A stretch of 64,000 nt of DNA, taken from NCBI GenBank assembly GCA_025362495.1, contig JANYGI010000224.1, positions 38,730-102,729 on the forward strand, read 5' to 3'. Below are positions 52,124 through 61,007 of the stretch, piece after piece. The translations under genes were made by a program, and so were the position numbers. Origin of the DNA: Byssovorax sp. (lineage in GTDB: Bacteria > Myxococcota_A > Polyangia > Polyangiales > Polyangiaceae). Under the pieces are notes generated by a model, which was not told the origin of the DNA, made no database searches, and saw only the letters and a program-made list of their open reading frames with translations. Every line of letters starts with the position of its first letter. Position 1 is the stretch's first letter.

Positions 52124-53065
52124 CTACTTCTTCGGGGTGCTCGAGGGGACCTGGCCCGGCGCGTCGCGGTTGGCCTTGGCGTCCTCGCCCGGCACCGACG
52201 TGAGGATCAGGACCTCTTCCACGCGCGAGAAATCGACGGTCGGCGTCGCCGTCACCTGCTGGTAGATGCCGAAGTCGCGGCGGACCACCTGGGTTACAGT
52301 TGCAACCGGGATACCTTTGGGGAACCGGCGGCCGACGCCGCTCGTGACGAGGAGATCGCCGACCTCGACCTCGTCGGTGCGCTCGACGTACTGGACGCTG
52401 CACGAGTACTTGCTCTCGTCGCCGGTACCGCGGACGAAGCCGCGCGCCCCGGTGCGCTGCACGACGACGTCGACGCTGCTGCCCGCGTCGACGACGAGCC
52501 GGACGTCGACCGTGTCGCCGGCGGTCTTGAGGGTGGTGCCCACGACGCCGTCGGCCGAGAGGACGGGGAGGTTCGGGCCGACGTCGGGCGCGTCGCGATC
52601 GAGCGTGACGCGGGCGACGCGGAAGAACTCGTTGGTGTTCTTGCCGATGACCTGCGCGCTCACGACCTCGGTCTTGAGGCTCTGCTTGAGATCGAGCAGG
52701 CGGTGCAGGCGGCGGTTCTCTTCCTCGAGGCCCTCGAGCTTGCGCACGCGCTCTTGCAGACGCGCGTTCTGCGAGGAGAGCCGGGTGTTGTCCTCCTTCA
52801 CGTCGACCAGGTAGATGTAGTCGCCCCACACGCTGGAGATGCCGCGGGCGAGCGTGGCGGCGACGAGCTGGAGCGGCGTCGCGATGCGGACGATCACCTT
52901 GTCGGGCCCCGAGATCTGCCGCGGATCACGCATGCTCGCGCGCAGCACCCAGAAGGGCACCGCCAGCGCGAGCAGCACGATCACGGAGTCGCGGTAGCGT
53001 TTCCAGTTCACGGGACCGACGCGGTTCTGGCCCGCATGGCCGCAGCCGTCAACCGGGTTCGACAC
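52124..53065 (-). CDS. mreC: MreC, rod-shape determining protein
   Basis: A 313-residue protein with one N-terminal membrane helix (DSVIVLLALAVPFWVL), a coiled coil (about 90-125, EDNTRLSSQNARLQERVRKL and ENRRLHRLLDLKQ) and the beta-barrel region (VSAQVIGKNTNEFFRVARVT; GVVGTTLKTAGDTVDVRLVV), the standard MreC order. The listed GTG start lies 20 bases after mreB; a GTG at 53011, giving MNWKRYRDS, is an equally plausible start. MreC is the periplasmic scaffold of the elongasome. Confidence 0.92.
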   Translation of the reverse strand: MSNPVDGCGHAGQNRVGPVNWKRYRDSVIVLLALAVPFWVLRASMRDPRQISGPDKVIVRIATPLQLVAATLARGISSVWGDYIYLVDVKEDNTRLSSQNARLQERVRKLEGLEEENRRLHRLLDLKQSLKTEVVSAQVIGKNTNEFFRVARVTLDRDAPDVGPNLPVLSADGVVGTTLKTAGDTVDVRLVVDAGSSVDVVVQRTGARGFVRGTGDESKYSCSVQYVERTDEVEVGDLLVTSGVGRRFPKGIPVATVTQVVRRDFGIYQQVTATPTVDFSRVEEVLILTSVPGEDAKANRDAPGQVPSSTPKK

Positions 53066-53085
53066 CCGCGAACTCGCGCCGCGAT

Positions 53086-54150
<1,065 letters not shown>

Positions 54151-54264
54151 CTAAGGATCGGCTGCGAAGCCGCGCGGGCGTGGCGCGGCATTGCAGCGCG
54201 CGCCGTGAACGAAAGGTCCGATCCGGCCTCGCTCTCGGGCCGGTCGGACCTGGCGATCATGATC

Positions 54265-54426
54265 TCAACCTCGCGAGATCTTTCCTTCTTTGTGCTCGAG
54301 GTGCTTGCGGCACGCCGGGCAGAACTTCTTGATGACGAACTTCTCCGTCATCGTCCGCTTGTTCTTGGTCGTGTGATAGTTCGCGCGGCTGCAGGTCCCG
54401 CACGTGAGCTTGATGATGTCGCGCAT
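54265..54426 (-). CDS. rpmG: 50S ribosomal protein L33
   Basis: A 53-residue protein with the L33 pattern: [20 protein letters not shown], then [20 protein letters not shown]. Both CxxC pairs are present, so this is the zinc-binding (C+) form. The ATG is 3 bases into the segment following GGAGAATCC (AGAGGAGAATCCG upstream), a good ribosome binding site. It lies upstream of mreB on the same strand. Confidence 0.95.
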   Translation of the reverse strand: MRDIIKLTCGTCSRANYHTTKNKRTMTEKFVIKKFCPACRKHLEHKEGKISRG

Positions 54427-54543
54427 CGGATTCTCCTCTACCGCCGCGGCGCTGAGCCGCAGGTTCCTACCTGCGTCGGGTTCCGGGAGCGCTGCCTGGC
54501 AGCGTAGCCTCGCCGAAAATCTCGACTGCGGTAGGAGTCGTTG

Positions 54544-54564
54544 GGGGCCGACCGCGTCGGCCCC
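54544..54564. promoter_or_regulatory. Strong GC hairpin upstream of rpmG
   Basis: GGGGCCGAC and GTCGGCCCC form a perfect 9-bp stem with a 3-base loop, about 120 bases upstream of the rpmG start. It could be a leader structure of rpmG or a terminator for the RRM gene transcript, which runs in the same direction and ends at 54814. TT follows on the plus strand only. Confidence 0.4.
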
Positions 54565-54813
54565 TTCGTCCAGAAACATCCACTCTGCTCGGGTTCGTGA
54601 GAACGTCCCGAGCGAGGGGGGCGAAACTTACAAGAATTCGCACGGATGTCAATCACGAGCGTTCTCGACCCGAAGAAAACCGGTCGAGCTCGGTCGGAAA
54701 CCTCCGCACCGGCGGTGCCCACGCCCACCGACGTGCGAGCGAGCTCACCAGCCCCGCGCGCGATCAATGCGATCAATGCGATCGGCGCGAGGCCAGGTGA
54801 GCACGCTCCGGGA

Positions 54814-55806
54814 TCAGTCGTCCGCGTCCCAATCGTCGCGCGACTTGCTCCAGTCCTTGTTGCCAGCGCGCTTGCCGCCGCCAGCACCAGCACCAGCGCC
54901 TGCTCCAGCGCCTGCTCCCGCTCCGGGCGGGCCCTCGCCGTCGTGGTTGCCGCGACGACGACGCTCGTCGAACGTCTTCCGGCCAGGGGCCGCAGGGGGC
55001 GCGCCGCCGGCAAATCCGCCGCCGCCACCACCACCGCCGCCCGAGGTGCCCGCGTAACCACCACCGCCACCGCCACCGCCGGCGTAGCCACCACCGCCGC
55101 CACCGCCGCCGGCGTAGCCGCCCGGACGATCACCGCCCGCAGGACGCTCGCCCTTCGGGTGCGCGAGGTTCACGACGAGGCGACGACCACGGATGTCTGC
55201 GCCCTTGAGCGCCTCGATCGCGCCCTTGGCAGCGTCCGCGCTCGCCATCGTCACGAAGCCGAAGCCGCGCTTGCGGCCGTCGGGATCCATCGGCAGGTGC
55301 ACGCGCACGACCGGACCCGCGCTCGACGCGCCGATCAGGCCTTCGACCTCTTCGACCGTGGCGTCGTACGGCAGGTTGCCGACATAGAGCGTGCGATCCG
55401 GCGCGCCGGCCGGCCCGCCCATTCCCATGCCCATGCCGCCGCCCATTCCCGGCGGACCCATACCAGCACCGGGGGGACCACCTGGACCACCCATGCCCAT
55501 CCCCATCCCCATGCCGGGGCGGAGAAGGACACCGTCGCGACGCGGCGGCTCGGCCTGGAATGGCCGCACGGAGATCGACTTGCCGCCCTGGAACGAGCCG
55601 TCGAGCGACTCGCGAGCGGAGGTGGCCTCCTCCACGGTCGCGAGCGTCACGAAGCCGAACCCGCGGGGGCGACCTGTGGCCCGATCCTTGGGGAGGCTCA
55701 CTTCCACCACATTCCCGCCGGTCGCTTCAAAAAGCTGGCGGAGAACGTCTTCGGTGATGGAATCCGGCAAACCTGCCACGAACAACTTACGCGAATCTTC
55801 AGCCAT
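54814..55806 (-). CDS. RNA-binding protein with two RRM domains and Gly-rich low-complexity tail
   Basis: A 330-residue protein. RRM1 (about 7-82) has RNP2 LFVAGL and RNP1 RGFGFVTL. A Gly/Met/Pro linker of about 50 residues (GMGMGMGGPGG) follows. RRM2 (about 137-213) has RNP2 LYVGNL and RNP1 KRGFGFVTM. The tail holds repeated GGGGGGGGYAGG blocks and a run of alternating Gly-Ala, ending in a charged segment. Most bacterial RRM proteins have a single RRM of about 100 residues, so two RRMs with linkers like eukaryotic hnRNP/FUS tails are unusual. It probably binds single-stranded RNA; targets are unknown. Confidence 0.88.
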   Translation of the reverse strand: MAEDSRKLFVAGLPDSITEDVLRQLFEATGGNVVEVSLPKDRATGRPRGFGFVTLATVEEATSARESLDGSFQGGKSISVRPFQAEPPRRDGVLLRPGMGMGMGMGGPGGPPGAGMGPPGMGGGMGMGMGGPAGAPDRTLYVGNLPYDATVEEVEGLIGASSAGPVVRVHLPMDPDGRKRGFGFVTMASADAAKGAIEALKGADIRGRRLVVNLAHPKGERPAGGDRPGGYAGGGGGGGGYAGGGGGGGGYAGTSGGGGGGGGGFAGGAPPAAPGRKTFDERRRRGNHDGEGPPGAGAGAGAGAGAGAGGGKRAGNKDWSKSRDDWDADD

Positions 55807-56258
55807 CGAAAAACCTGCGAACCGATCGATTTCTTGTTCCGTCGAGCGCCACGATGGCGATCACCAGCGACGAGTCGGGGCCGCTTCCAGCCCCTTCGTG
55901 CCCTCGCCCTCGCGAACCTGCTCGAACACCCTGACCGACAACCCTCGCTCCGCGAATCCGGAGAACGATGGGCTCAGGATCGCAGAGTTGCGACCCGATG
56001 CATACCCCGAGATTGAACCCGGCGCCTGCACGAGAGTCACGATATCTGGCGCCGATGCCGCGTCAAGGGAGCCTTTCCAGCGTCGGCAAAGATTCGGCGC
56101 GACGCGGGGGCCACGATGCCGCACCGGAGCGCGGTGCGTCAGGCGGGTCGACGCGTAGCAGCAGGATTTACCCGCGCAAGGTCGGGTGTTGCCCGCGGCC
56201 ATCGGACGCGTCCGTTCGGACGTGAACCGTGGTACCACCGGCTGTCGAGGGCACTCGG
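55807..56258. other. Divergent intergenic region (452 bases)
   Basis: It separates the RRM gene from the desaturase-like gene. The first 40 bases next to the RRM start are AT-richer (for example gatttcttgttc) and probably hold its promoter and leader. The inverted words GGCGCC around 56021 and 56050 could pair. No gene, tRNA or known riboswitch is supported. Confidence 0.4.
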
Positions 56259-57113
56259 ATGGCTGAACCGTTCAACATCGATCGCTTCATGGATGGCTCC
56301 AACAAGCTGGACCTGTCCGACATCGACTGGGACGAAGTCCCGCGCCATCCGCTCACGCCGGAGGCAATCCGGACCCTGCGCTATTTTCTCACGACCGAGA
56401 GCTCGACGTTCTTCTACGTGCGCGCGCTGATGGCGGTGCAGGGCACCCTCGAAGAGCCCGACTTCGCGCCCTTCATCTGCGCGTGGATGTACGAAGAAGA
56501 GTTCCACGGCCGGGCCTTCCGCCGCTTCCTCGAGGCCTACGGCGAGCCCATCGATCAGACGTACCGACAAGGCTTCTTCAAGACGCGCAGCGTGGGCGAG
56601 CGCATCGACGAGATCGGCCAGAGCGTCATCTCGCGCATCTTCCCCGAGGCCTGGCCGGCCGTGCACATGATCTGGGGCACGGTGCAGGAGATCACCACGT
56701 ATTACGCGTACCAGTGCCTGATCGACCGGATCAAGCACCCGGTGCTCGACGTGATCTGCACCCGGATCATGAAGCAAGAGCTGCGGCACTACGCGTTCTA
56801 CCGCGAGCACGCCAAGCGCCGGCTGACGGCCTCGAAGCTCACGCAGCGGGTGGTGTCGCGCGCGCTCAAGATCGGCTGGACGCCTGTCGGCGAGGGGATG
56901 TCGCCGCGCGAAGAGTCCATCCACGCGATCCAGTTTCTCTTCGACGGGGCCGAGGGCACGGCGATCGAGAAGGTCGAGCAGAAGATGCGCGAGCTGCCTG
57001 GCCTCGAGTGGTTCGACCTGTTCACCAAGTACGCGGTCGAGAACGGGATCCGGCGCGCGCCGGCCTCGTGGTTCCCGGAGCGCGTCGGGCTCCCCGCGGT
57101 CGCGGCGATGTGA
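56259..57113 (+). CDS. Acyl-ACP-desaturase-like (ferritin-fold) diiron protein
   Basis: A 284-residue all-helical protein. Two ExxH motifs are visible, EEEFHG (about 78-83) and QELRHY (about 173-178), and a Glu in GTVQEITTYYAYQ between them fits the third helix ligand. This pattern and spacing match the soluble acyl-ACP desaturase family, which uses a carboxylate-bridged diiron centre to oxidise acyl chains. Other ferritin-like oxidases cannot be excluded. ATG 56259 is chosen with GAGG 8 bases upstream. There are no co-directional neighbours. Confidence 0.75.
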   Translation: MAEPFNIDRFMDGSNKLDLSDIDWDEVPRHPLTPEAIRTLRYFLTTESSTFFYVRALMAVQGTLEEPDFAPFICAWMYEEEFHGRAFRRFLEAYGEPIDQTYRQGFFKTRSVGERIDEIGQSVISRIFPEAWPAVHMIWGTVQEITTYYAYQCLIDRIKHPVLDVICTRIMKQELRHYAFYREHAKRRLTASKLTQRVVSRALKIGWTPVGEGMSPREESIHAIQFLFDGAEGTAIEKVEQKMRELPGLEWFDLFTKYAVENGIRRAPASWFPERVGLPAVAAM

Positions 57114-57150
57114 CGTCGATCCGCCTCGTTTTCGAGGCGGATCGCGCAGC

Positions 57151-58149
57151 TCACTCCCGGGGCGTCGAGGGCGTCGCGTCGTCCGTCGCGGCGACCTTGG
57201 CGGCGCTCTTCGGCTCGTCGTCGGTGTCTTCGGGGATGGCCGAGGTGCCGGTGGCCAGGGCCACCTCGATCTGCGGAGCCGACGAGGGATCGGTCGCGCT
57301 CTCCTGCGCGGCGAGGCCCTTCTTCCACATCCACAGGAAGTACAACCCCGCGCCGAACAGGCCGAAGCACGCCCACTGCGCGGGGGTGAGGCCGGCGTAG
57401 CGCGGATCGCCACCGAACGAGTCTTTCTCGTCCTCGCGGAGGAAATCGAGGAAGAAGCGCACCGGCGCGTAGGCCGCGCAGAGGATGCCCATGTAGAAGC
57501 CGAGGGGCCGATAGTGCCGCTTTTCCCAGAGGATCCAGAACGCGAGGGCGAGCGGGATCATCAGCGTCATCTCGATGAGGCCGAGGTCGAAGCGACCCTC
57601 CCACGCGTGACCGTGCCCGAGCGGCCACTGCACCGCGAACCACAGGTCGGAGCGGTGACCGGGGTGATCGTGCACCGAGGCGCAGCCTGCGCGGCCGAAG
57701 AACCACGCCAGCGGGAACGCGCTCGCCACGCACTCGATGTAGCCGAGCACGGGCTCCTTGCGCGAGAACCGCCAGGCCAGCGCCCCGACGAGCGCGCCGA
57801 CGAAGCCGCCGTAGCTCGACAGGCCCTCCCACAATTTCACGACGTAGAGCGGGTCCGCCATCAGCCGATCGGGGTGATAGAAGATCGCGTCGAGCACGTG
57901 GCCGCCGATGAAGGCGATGCCGATCGTCCAGAAGATGAACTCGCTCATCTTCTTCTCGTTGAGGCCGCGCTGGCGCGCGTGGCGCATCGCGACGAGCGAG
58001 CCGACGTAGACGCCGATCGCCACCAGCGTACCGAACGGCTTGATCGTCGGCGGGTGCAGCGGATCGATCACCCGGTTGAGGAGCGGGATGTATTTCAGGA
58101 ACGAGAGCGGGAGCTCTGGCACCTGCACATACGGGATCAGCGGTGCCAC
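57151..58149 (-). CDS. lgt: Prolipoprotein diacylglyceryl transferase
   Basis: A 332-residue polytopic protein. TIKPFGTLVAIGVYVG, FIGGHVLDAIFYHP, LSSYGGFVGALVGA and FFGRAGCASVHDHPGH are Lgt motifs, the last being the diverged deltaproteobacterial form of the Lgt signature (GRxGNFxNxE in E. coli). The C-terminal 60 residues are acidic and polar and extend beyond the usual end. It transfers diacylglycerol from phosphatidylglycerol to lipobox Cys at the inner membrane, serving the many lipoproteins seen in this window. The start is a GTG. Confidence 0.92.
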   Translation of the reverse strand: MAPLIPYVQVPELPLSFLKYIPLLNRVIDPLHPPTIKPFGTLVAIGVYVGSLVAMRHARQRGLNEKKMSEFIFWTIGIAFIGGHVLDAIFYHPDRLMADPLYVVKLWEGLSSYGGFVGALVGALAWRFSRKEPVLGYIECVASAFPLAWFFGRAGCASVHDHPGHRSDLWFAVQWPLGHGHAWEGRFDLGLIEMTLMIPLALAFWILWEKRHYRPLGFYMGILCAAYAPVRFFLDFLREDEKDSFGGDPRYAGLTPAQWACFGLFGAGLYFLWMWKKGLAAQESATDPSSAPQIEVALATGTSAIPEDTDDEPKSAAKVAATDDATPSTPRE

Positions 58150-58388
58150 TGGGGTTCGCTACGCGGCATGGGGAGGAAGGCAGGACGCACGTTGGACGAC
58201 GTTCTAGCAGCATGCGCCCCGCGCGCGCACCGTCGACGCGGGACTTTCGTCTCGGACTTTCGCCGGATCATGACGGCCGAGCCCCTCCCCTCGTCCGAGG
58301 CGTCGTGGCGGCACGCCGCGTCCGCCGCGATTTGCCGTCATTCCGAATGGAATCGCCTCGCGGCGCGCGTCGGCGTAGACCTCCACGC

Positions 58389-58919
58389 GTGAGCCAAGAG
58401 CCGGTCCGCATCGCCACCCTGACGCTGAGCGATACCCGCACGACGGGAGACGACGAGGGCGGCGCGCTGCTCGGCGAGCTGCTGCGCACCGCGGGGTTCT
58501 CCGTCGTCGCGCACGCCATCGTCCGCGAAGATCTCGATCGGGTTCAGGAGGCGCTGAAAGCGCTGATCGCCGGCCGCGCCGTCGACGCGATCGTGATGAC
58601 CGGCGGCACCGGGATCGCCCCGCGCGACAGCACGATCGAGGCCGTCGCGCCGCTGCTCGACAAGACGCTCGACGGCTTCGGCGAGGCGTTTCGTCGGCTG
58701 AGCTGGGACCAGATCGGGCCGCGCGGGATCCTCTCGCGCGCCGTCGCGGGCGTGTCGGCAGGCGTGGTCGTCATCGCGCTCCCGGGCAGCCCCAAGGCCG
58801 TGCGCCTCGGCGTCGAGGCGCTGATCGCCCCGACCCTCGCGCACGCCGTCGCGCTGGCGCAGGGCCGCGCCGTTCACCATGGCCACCACGGCGCCGAAGG
58901 CCGCAAGGAGCACGGCTGA
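58389..58919 (+). CDS. moaB: MoaB/Mog-type molybdopterin adenylyltransferase
   Basis: A 176-residue protein with the MoCF core: ATLTLSDTRTTGDDEGG, DAIVMTGGTGIAPRDSTIEA and ALPGSPKAVRLGVEAL. MoaB/Mog adenylates molybdopterin before metal insertion. The chosen GTG gives the usual length; longer in-frame starts upstream lack conserved residues. Its TGA overlaps the moeA ATG by one base, so the two are coupled. Confidence 0.9.
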   Translation: MSQEPVRIATLTLSDTRTTGDDEGGALLGELLRTAGFSVVAHAIVREDLDRVQEALKALIAGRAVDAIVMTGGTGIAPRDSTIEAVAPLLDKTLDGFGEAFRRLSWDQIGPRGILSRAVAGVSAGVVVIALPGSPKAVRLGVEALIAPTLAHAVALAQGRAVHHGHHGAEGRKEHG

Positions 58920-60121
58920 TGCTCACGTTCGCCGACGCCCTCGCTCGCCTCCTCGCCTCGACCACGCCCCTCGGCGCGGAGCGCGTCGCGCTCGACGACG
59001 CCTTCGCCCGCGTCCTCGCCGAGGATCTCGTCGCGCCCGCGCCGATGCCCGCCTTCGATTACAGCGCGATGGATGGATATGCTTTGAGGTCAAACGATCA
59101 CCTCGGCGCGGGGCCGCTGCGGATCCCGGTCGTCGGCGAGAGCGCCGCCGGCCGGGCGCTGCCGGAGCTCGCGCCGGGCTCGGCGTGCCGGATCTTCACC
59201 GGGGCGCGGCTGCCCGCGGGCGCCGACGCCGTGGTGATGCAGGAGCACGCCGAGCGGGCGGGTGACACGATCACCATCGCCGCGGCCCCGAAGCTCGGAG
59301 CGCACATCCGTCGCAAGGGCGCTGATCTCGAGCAGGGCGCGATCGCCCTCGGGCGCGGGATGCGCCTCACGCCGGGCAAGGTAGCGCTGGCCGCGGCGCT
59401 CGATCGCCCCCAGGTCCTCGTCGCGCGCCGCCCGGTGGTCACCGTCCTCTGCTCCGGCGACGAGCTGCGATCGCCCGGCGAGGCCGCGATCCCCGGCAGC
59501 GTCACCGAGTCCAACGGGTACTTCGTCGCCGCCCAGGCCCGCGCCGCCGGCGCGATCGTCCGCGTGGCGCCCTTCGTCCGCGACGACGCCGAGATCGCCC
59601 GCGTAGCCGTGGCCGACGCGCTCCGCGGCGCCGACGTGGTCGTCACGATCGGCGGCGTCAGCGTCGGCGATCACGACGTGATCCGCCCCGCGCTCGAGGC
59701 GGCCGGCGTCACGCTCGATTTCTGGCGCGTGAAGATCAAGCCCGGGAAACCGCTCGCCGTCGGGCGCGCCGGCCACACGCACGTGATCGGCCTGCCCGGC
59801 AACCCGGCGTCGGCGTCGCTGACGTTCCTGCTCTTCGGTGTTCCGCTGCTCCGCGCGCTGCAGGGCGACGCGGCTCCCCTCCCCGCGCGCCTCCGCGTGT
59901 CCATTGCGACCGAGATCCGCCGCGAGGCCGGCCGCGAAGAGTTTCGCCGCGCCGTCCTCGAGCGAAGCGACGCCGGGCTCGTGGCGCGGCTCCTCGCGAA
60001 CCAGGACTCGGGCGCCGTGAAGAGCTTCGCCGAGGCCGAGGCGCTGGTGGTGATCCCCGCCGAGCGCGATCACGTCGCCGCGGGCGAGCTCCTCGACGTG
60101 ATCCGCCTCGCCGACGCGTGA
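58919..60121 (+). CDS. moeA: MoeA, molybdopterin molybdenumtransferase
   Basis: A 400-residue protein with FDYSAMDGYALRS, RIFTGARLPAGADAVVMQEH, RKGADLEQGA, VTIGGVSVGDHDVI and GLPGNPASASLTF, covering all MoeA domains. It inserts molybdate into adenylated molybdopterin. It is co-translated with moaB. Two hairpins follow the stop. Confidence 0.95.
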   Translation: MLTFADALARLLASTTPLGAERVALDDAFARVLAEDLVAPAPMPAFDYSAMDGYALRSNDHLGAGPLRIPVVGESAAGRALPELAPGSACRIFTGARLPAGADAVVMQEHAERAGDTITIAAAPKLGAHIRRKGADLEQGAIALGRGMRLTPGKVALAAALDRPQVLVARRPVVTVLCSGDELRSPGEAAIPGSVTESNGYFVAAQARAAGAIVRVAPFVRDDAEIARVAVADALRGADVVVTIGGVSVGDHDVIRPALEAAGVTLDFWRVKIKPGKPLAVGRAGHTHVIGLPGNPASASLTFLLFGVPLLRALQGDAAPLPARLRVSIATEIRREAGREEFRRAVLERSDAGLVARLLANQDSGAVKSFAEAEALVVIPAERDHVAAGELLDVIRLADA

Positions 60122-60128
60122 GCCGCGC

Positions 60129-60166
60129 GATCGTTTCAGCTCAAACGATCCGGTTTGAGCTCAAAC
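60129..60166. terminator. Tandem hairpins between convergent moeA and methyltransferase genes
   Basis: GATCGTTT (60129-60136) pairs with AAACGATC (60143-60150). Directly after it lies the 14-base perfect palindrome GTTTGAGCTCAAAC (60153-60166), which overlaps the stop of the minus-strand gene. The two share the sequence GTTTxAGCTCAAAC, so one is probably a duplicate. A bidirectional terminator is the simplest reading. Confidence 0.5.
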
Positions 60167-60943
60167 GAGATCGAGCCCGAGCCCGAAGAAGCGCCGCATC
60201 GAGAGGGCGTCCGCGGATCGCTCGCCGCGCTCGTCGCGCATGATCACGCGCCCCTCTTCGAGGGGCCCCGCCGGCGCCGCCGCGAGGGGCGCGCAGGTCC
60301 ACACGGCGAATAGCGGATCCCTGGCGTCGACGCGCGGGAAGACGTCGATCCGTTGCAATGGCGCGAGGCCGGCGGCCGCGGCGCCGCGACGCACCCGATC
60401 GGGAAAGCGACCGTCGGCGCAGACCACGACGCGCCCGTCGGGGGCGAGCACGCGCGACGCGGCGAGCAGGTAGTCTTCGACGCCGCCGCGGAGCTCGATC
60501 CGCGCCGCCGCGCGCTGCGGATCGGGCGAGGGCAGCGCCGTCCCGAGGGGCAGGTACGGCGGCGTCCCCGTGACGAGATCACACGGCGGATAGGCCTCGG
60601 CGCGCGCGACCTCGCGCAGATCGCCGTGCGCGACCGTCACCCGATCGCCGACGCCGTTCTCGGCCACGTTGCGCTGCGCGAGGCCGAACGAGATCTCCTG
60701 CGCTTCGATCCCGAAGCACCTCGCCGCGGGGAGGCGCCAGGCGATCATCAGCAGCACCGAGCCGATGCCGCAGCCGAGGTCGAGCGTCGTCGAGGCCTCG
60801 GGCCGGGCGCGCGCGGCGATCCACGCCGTGGCCAGATCGTCGACCGAGAAGCGGTGCCCGCGCCGACGCTGCAGCAGCCGAAAATCCGCCGTCAACGCGT
60901 CCGAGGTCAGGTCGTCGGGGAGCACTCCGGTGGCGCGTAGCAC
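60161..60943 (-). CDS. TrmN6-like SAM methyltransferase (tRNA1Val A37 N6 type)
   Basis: A 260-residue protein of the small N6-adenine methyltransferase family. It has the opening LTADFRLLQRRRGHRFSVDD (F..x.Q...G.RFS.D), SAM motif LDLGCGIGSVLLMIAWR and catalytic loop GTPPYLPLG in the place of NPPY. TrmN6 enzymes methylate A37 of tRNA-Val. The Asn-to-Thr change in the NPPY motif is notable because that Asn normally positions the target base. It is divergent from serA, with 64 bases and a run of eight A between the starts. Confidence 0.8.
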   Translation of the reverse strand: MLRATGVLPDDLTSDALTADFRLLQRRRGHRFSVDDLATAWIAARARPEASTTLDLGCGIGSVLLMIAWRLPAARCFGIEAQEISFGLAQRNVAENGVGDRVTVAHGDLREVARAEAYPPCDLVTGTPPYLPLGTALPSPDPQRAAARIELRGGVEDYLLAASRVLAPDGRVVVCADGRFPDRVRRGAAAAGLAPLQRIDVFPRVDARDPLFAVWTCAPLAAAPAGPLEEGRVIMRDERGERSADALSMRRFFGLGLDLV

Positions 60944-61007
60944 GGCGTCGCGCGGCGCGAAAAAAAAGGCCGGCGCCCCGGTCGAGCTGCGCTACTACGC
61001 GAGCCCC

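Noticed and set aside
55990..56060. A tRNA-like T-arm word (minus strand GGGTTCAATCTC)
   Set aside because: The flanking bases do not form the 5-bp T stem, and no acceptor or anticodon stem can be drawn.
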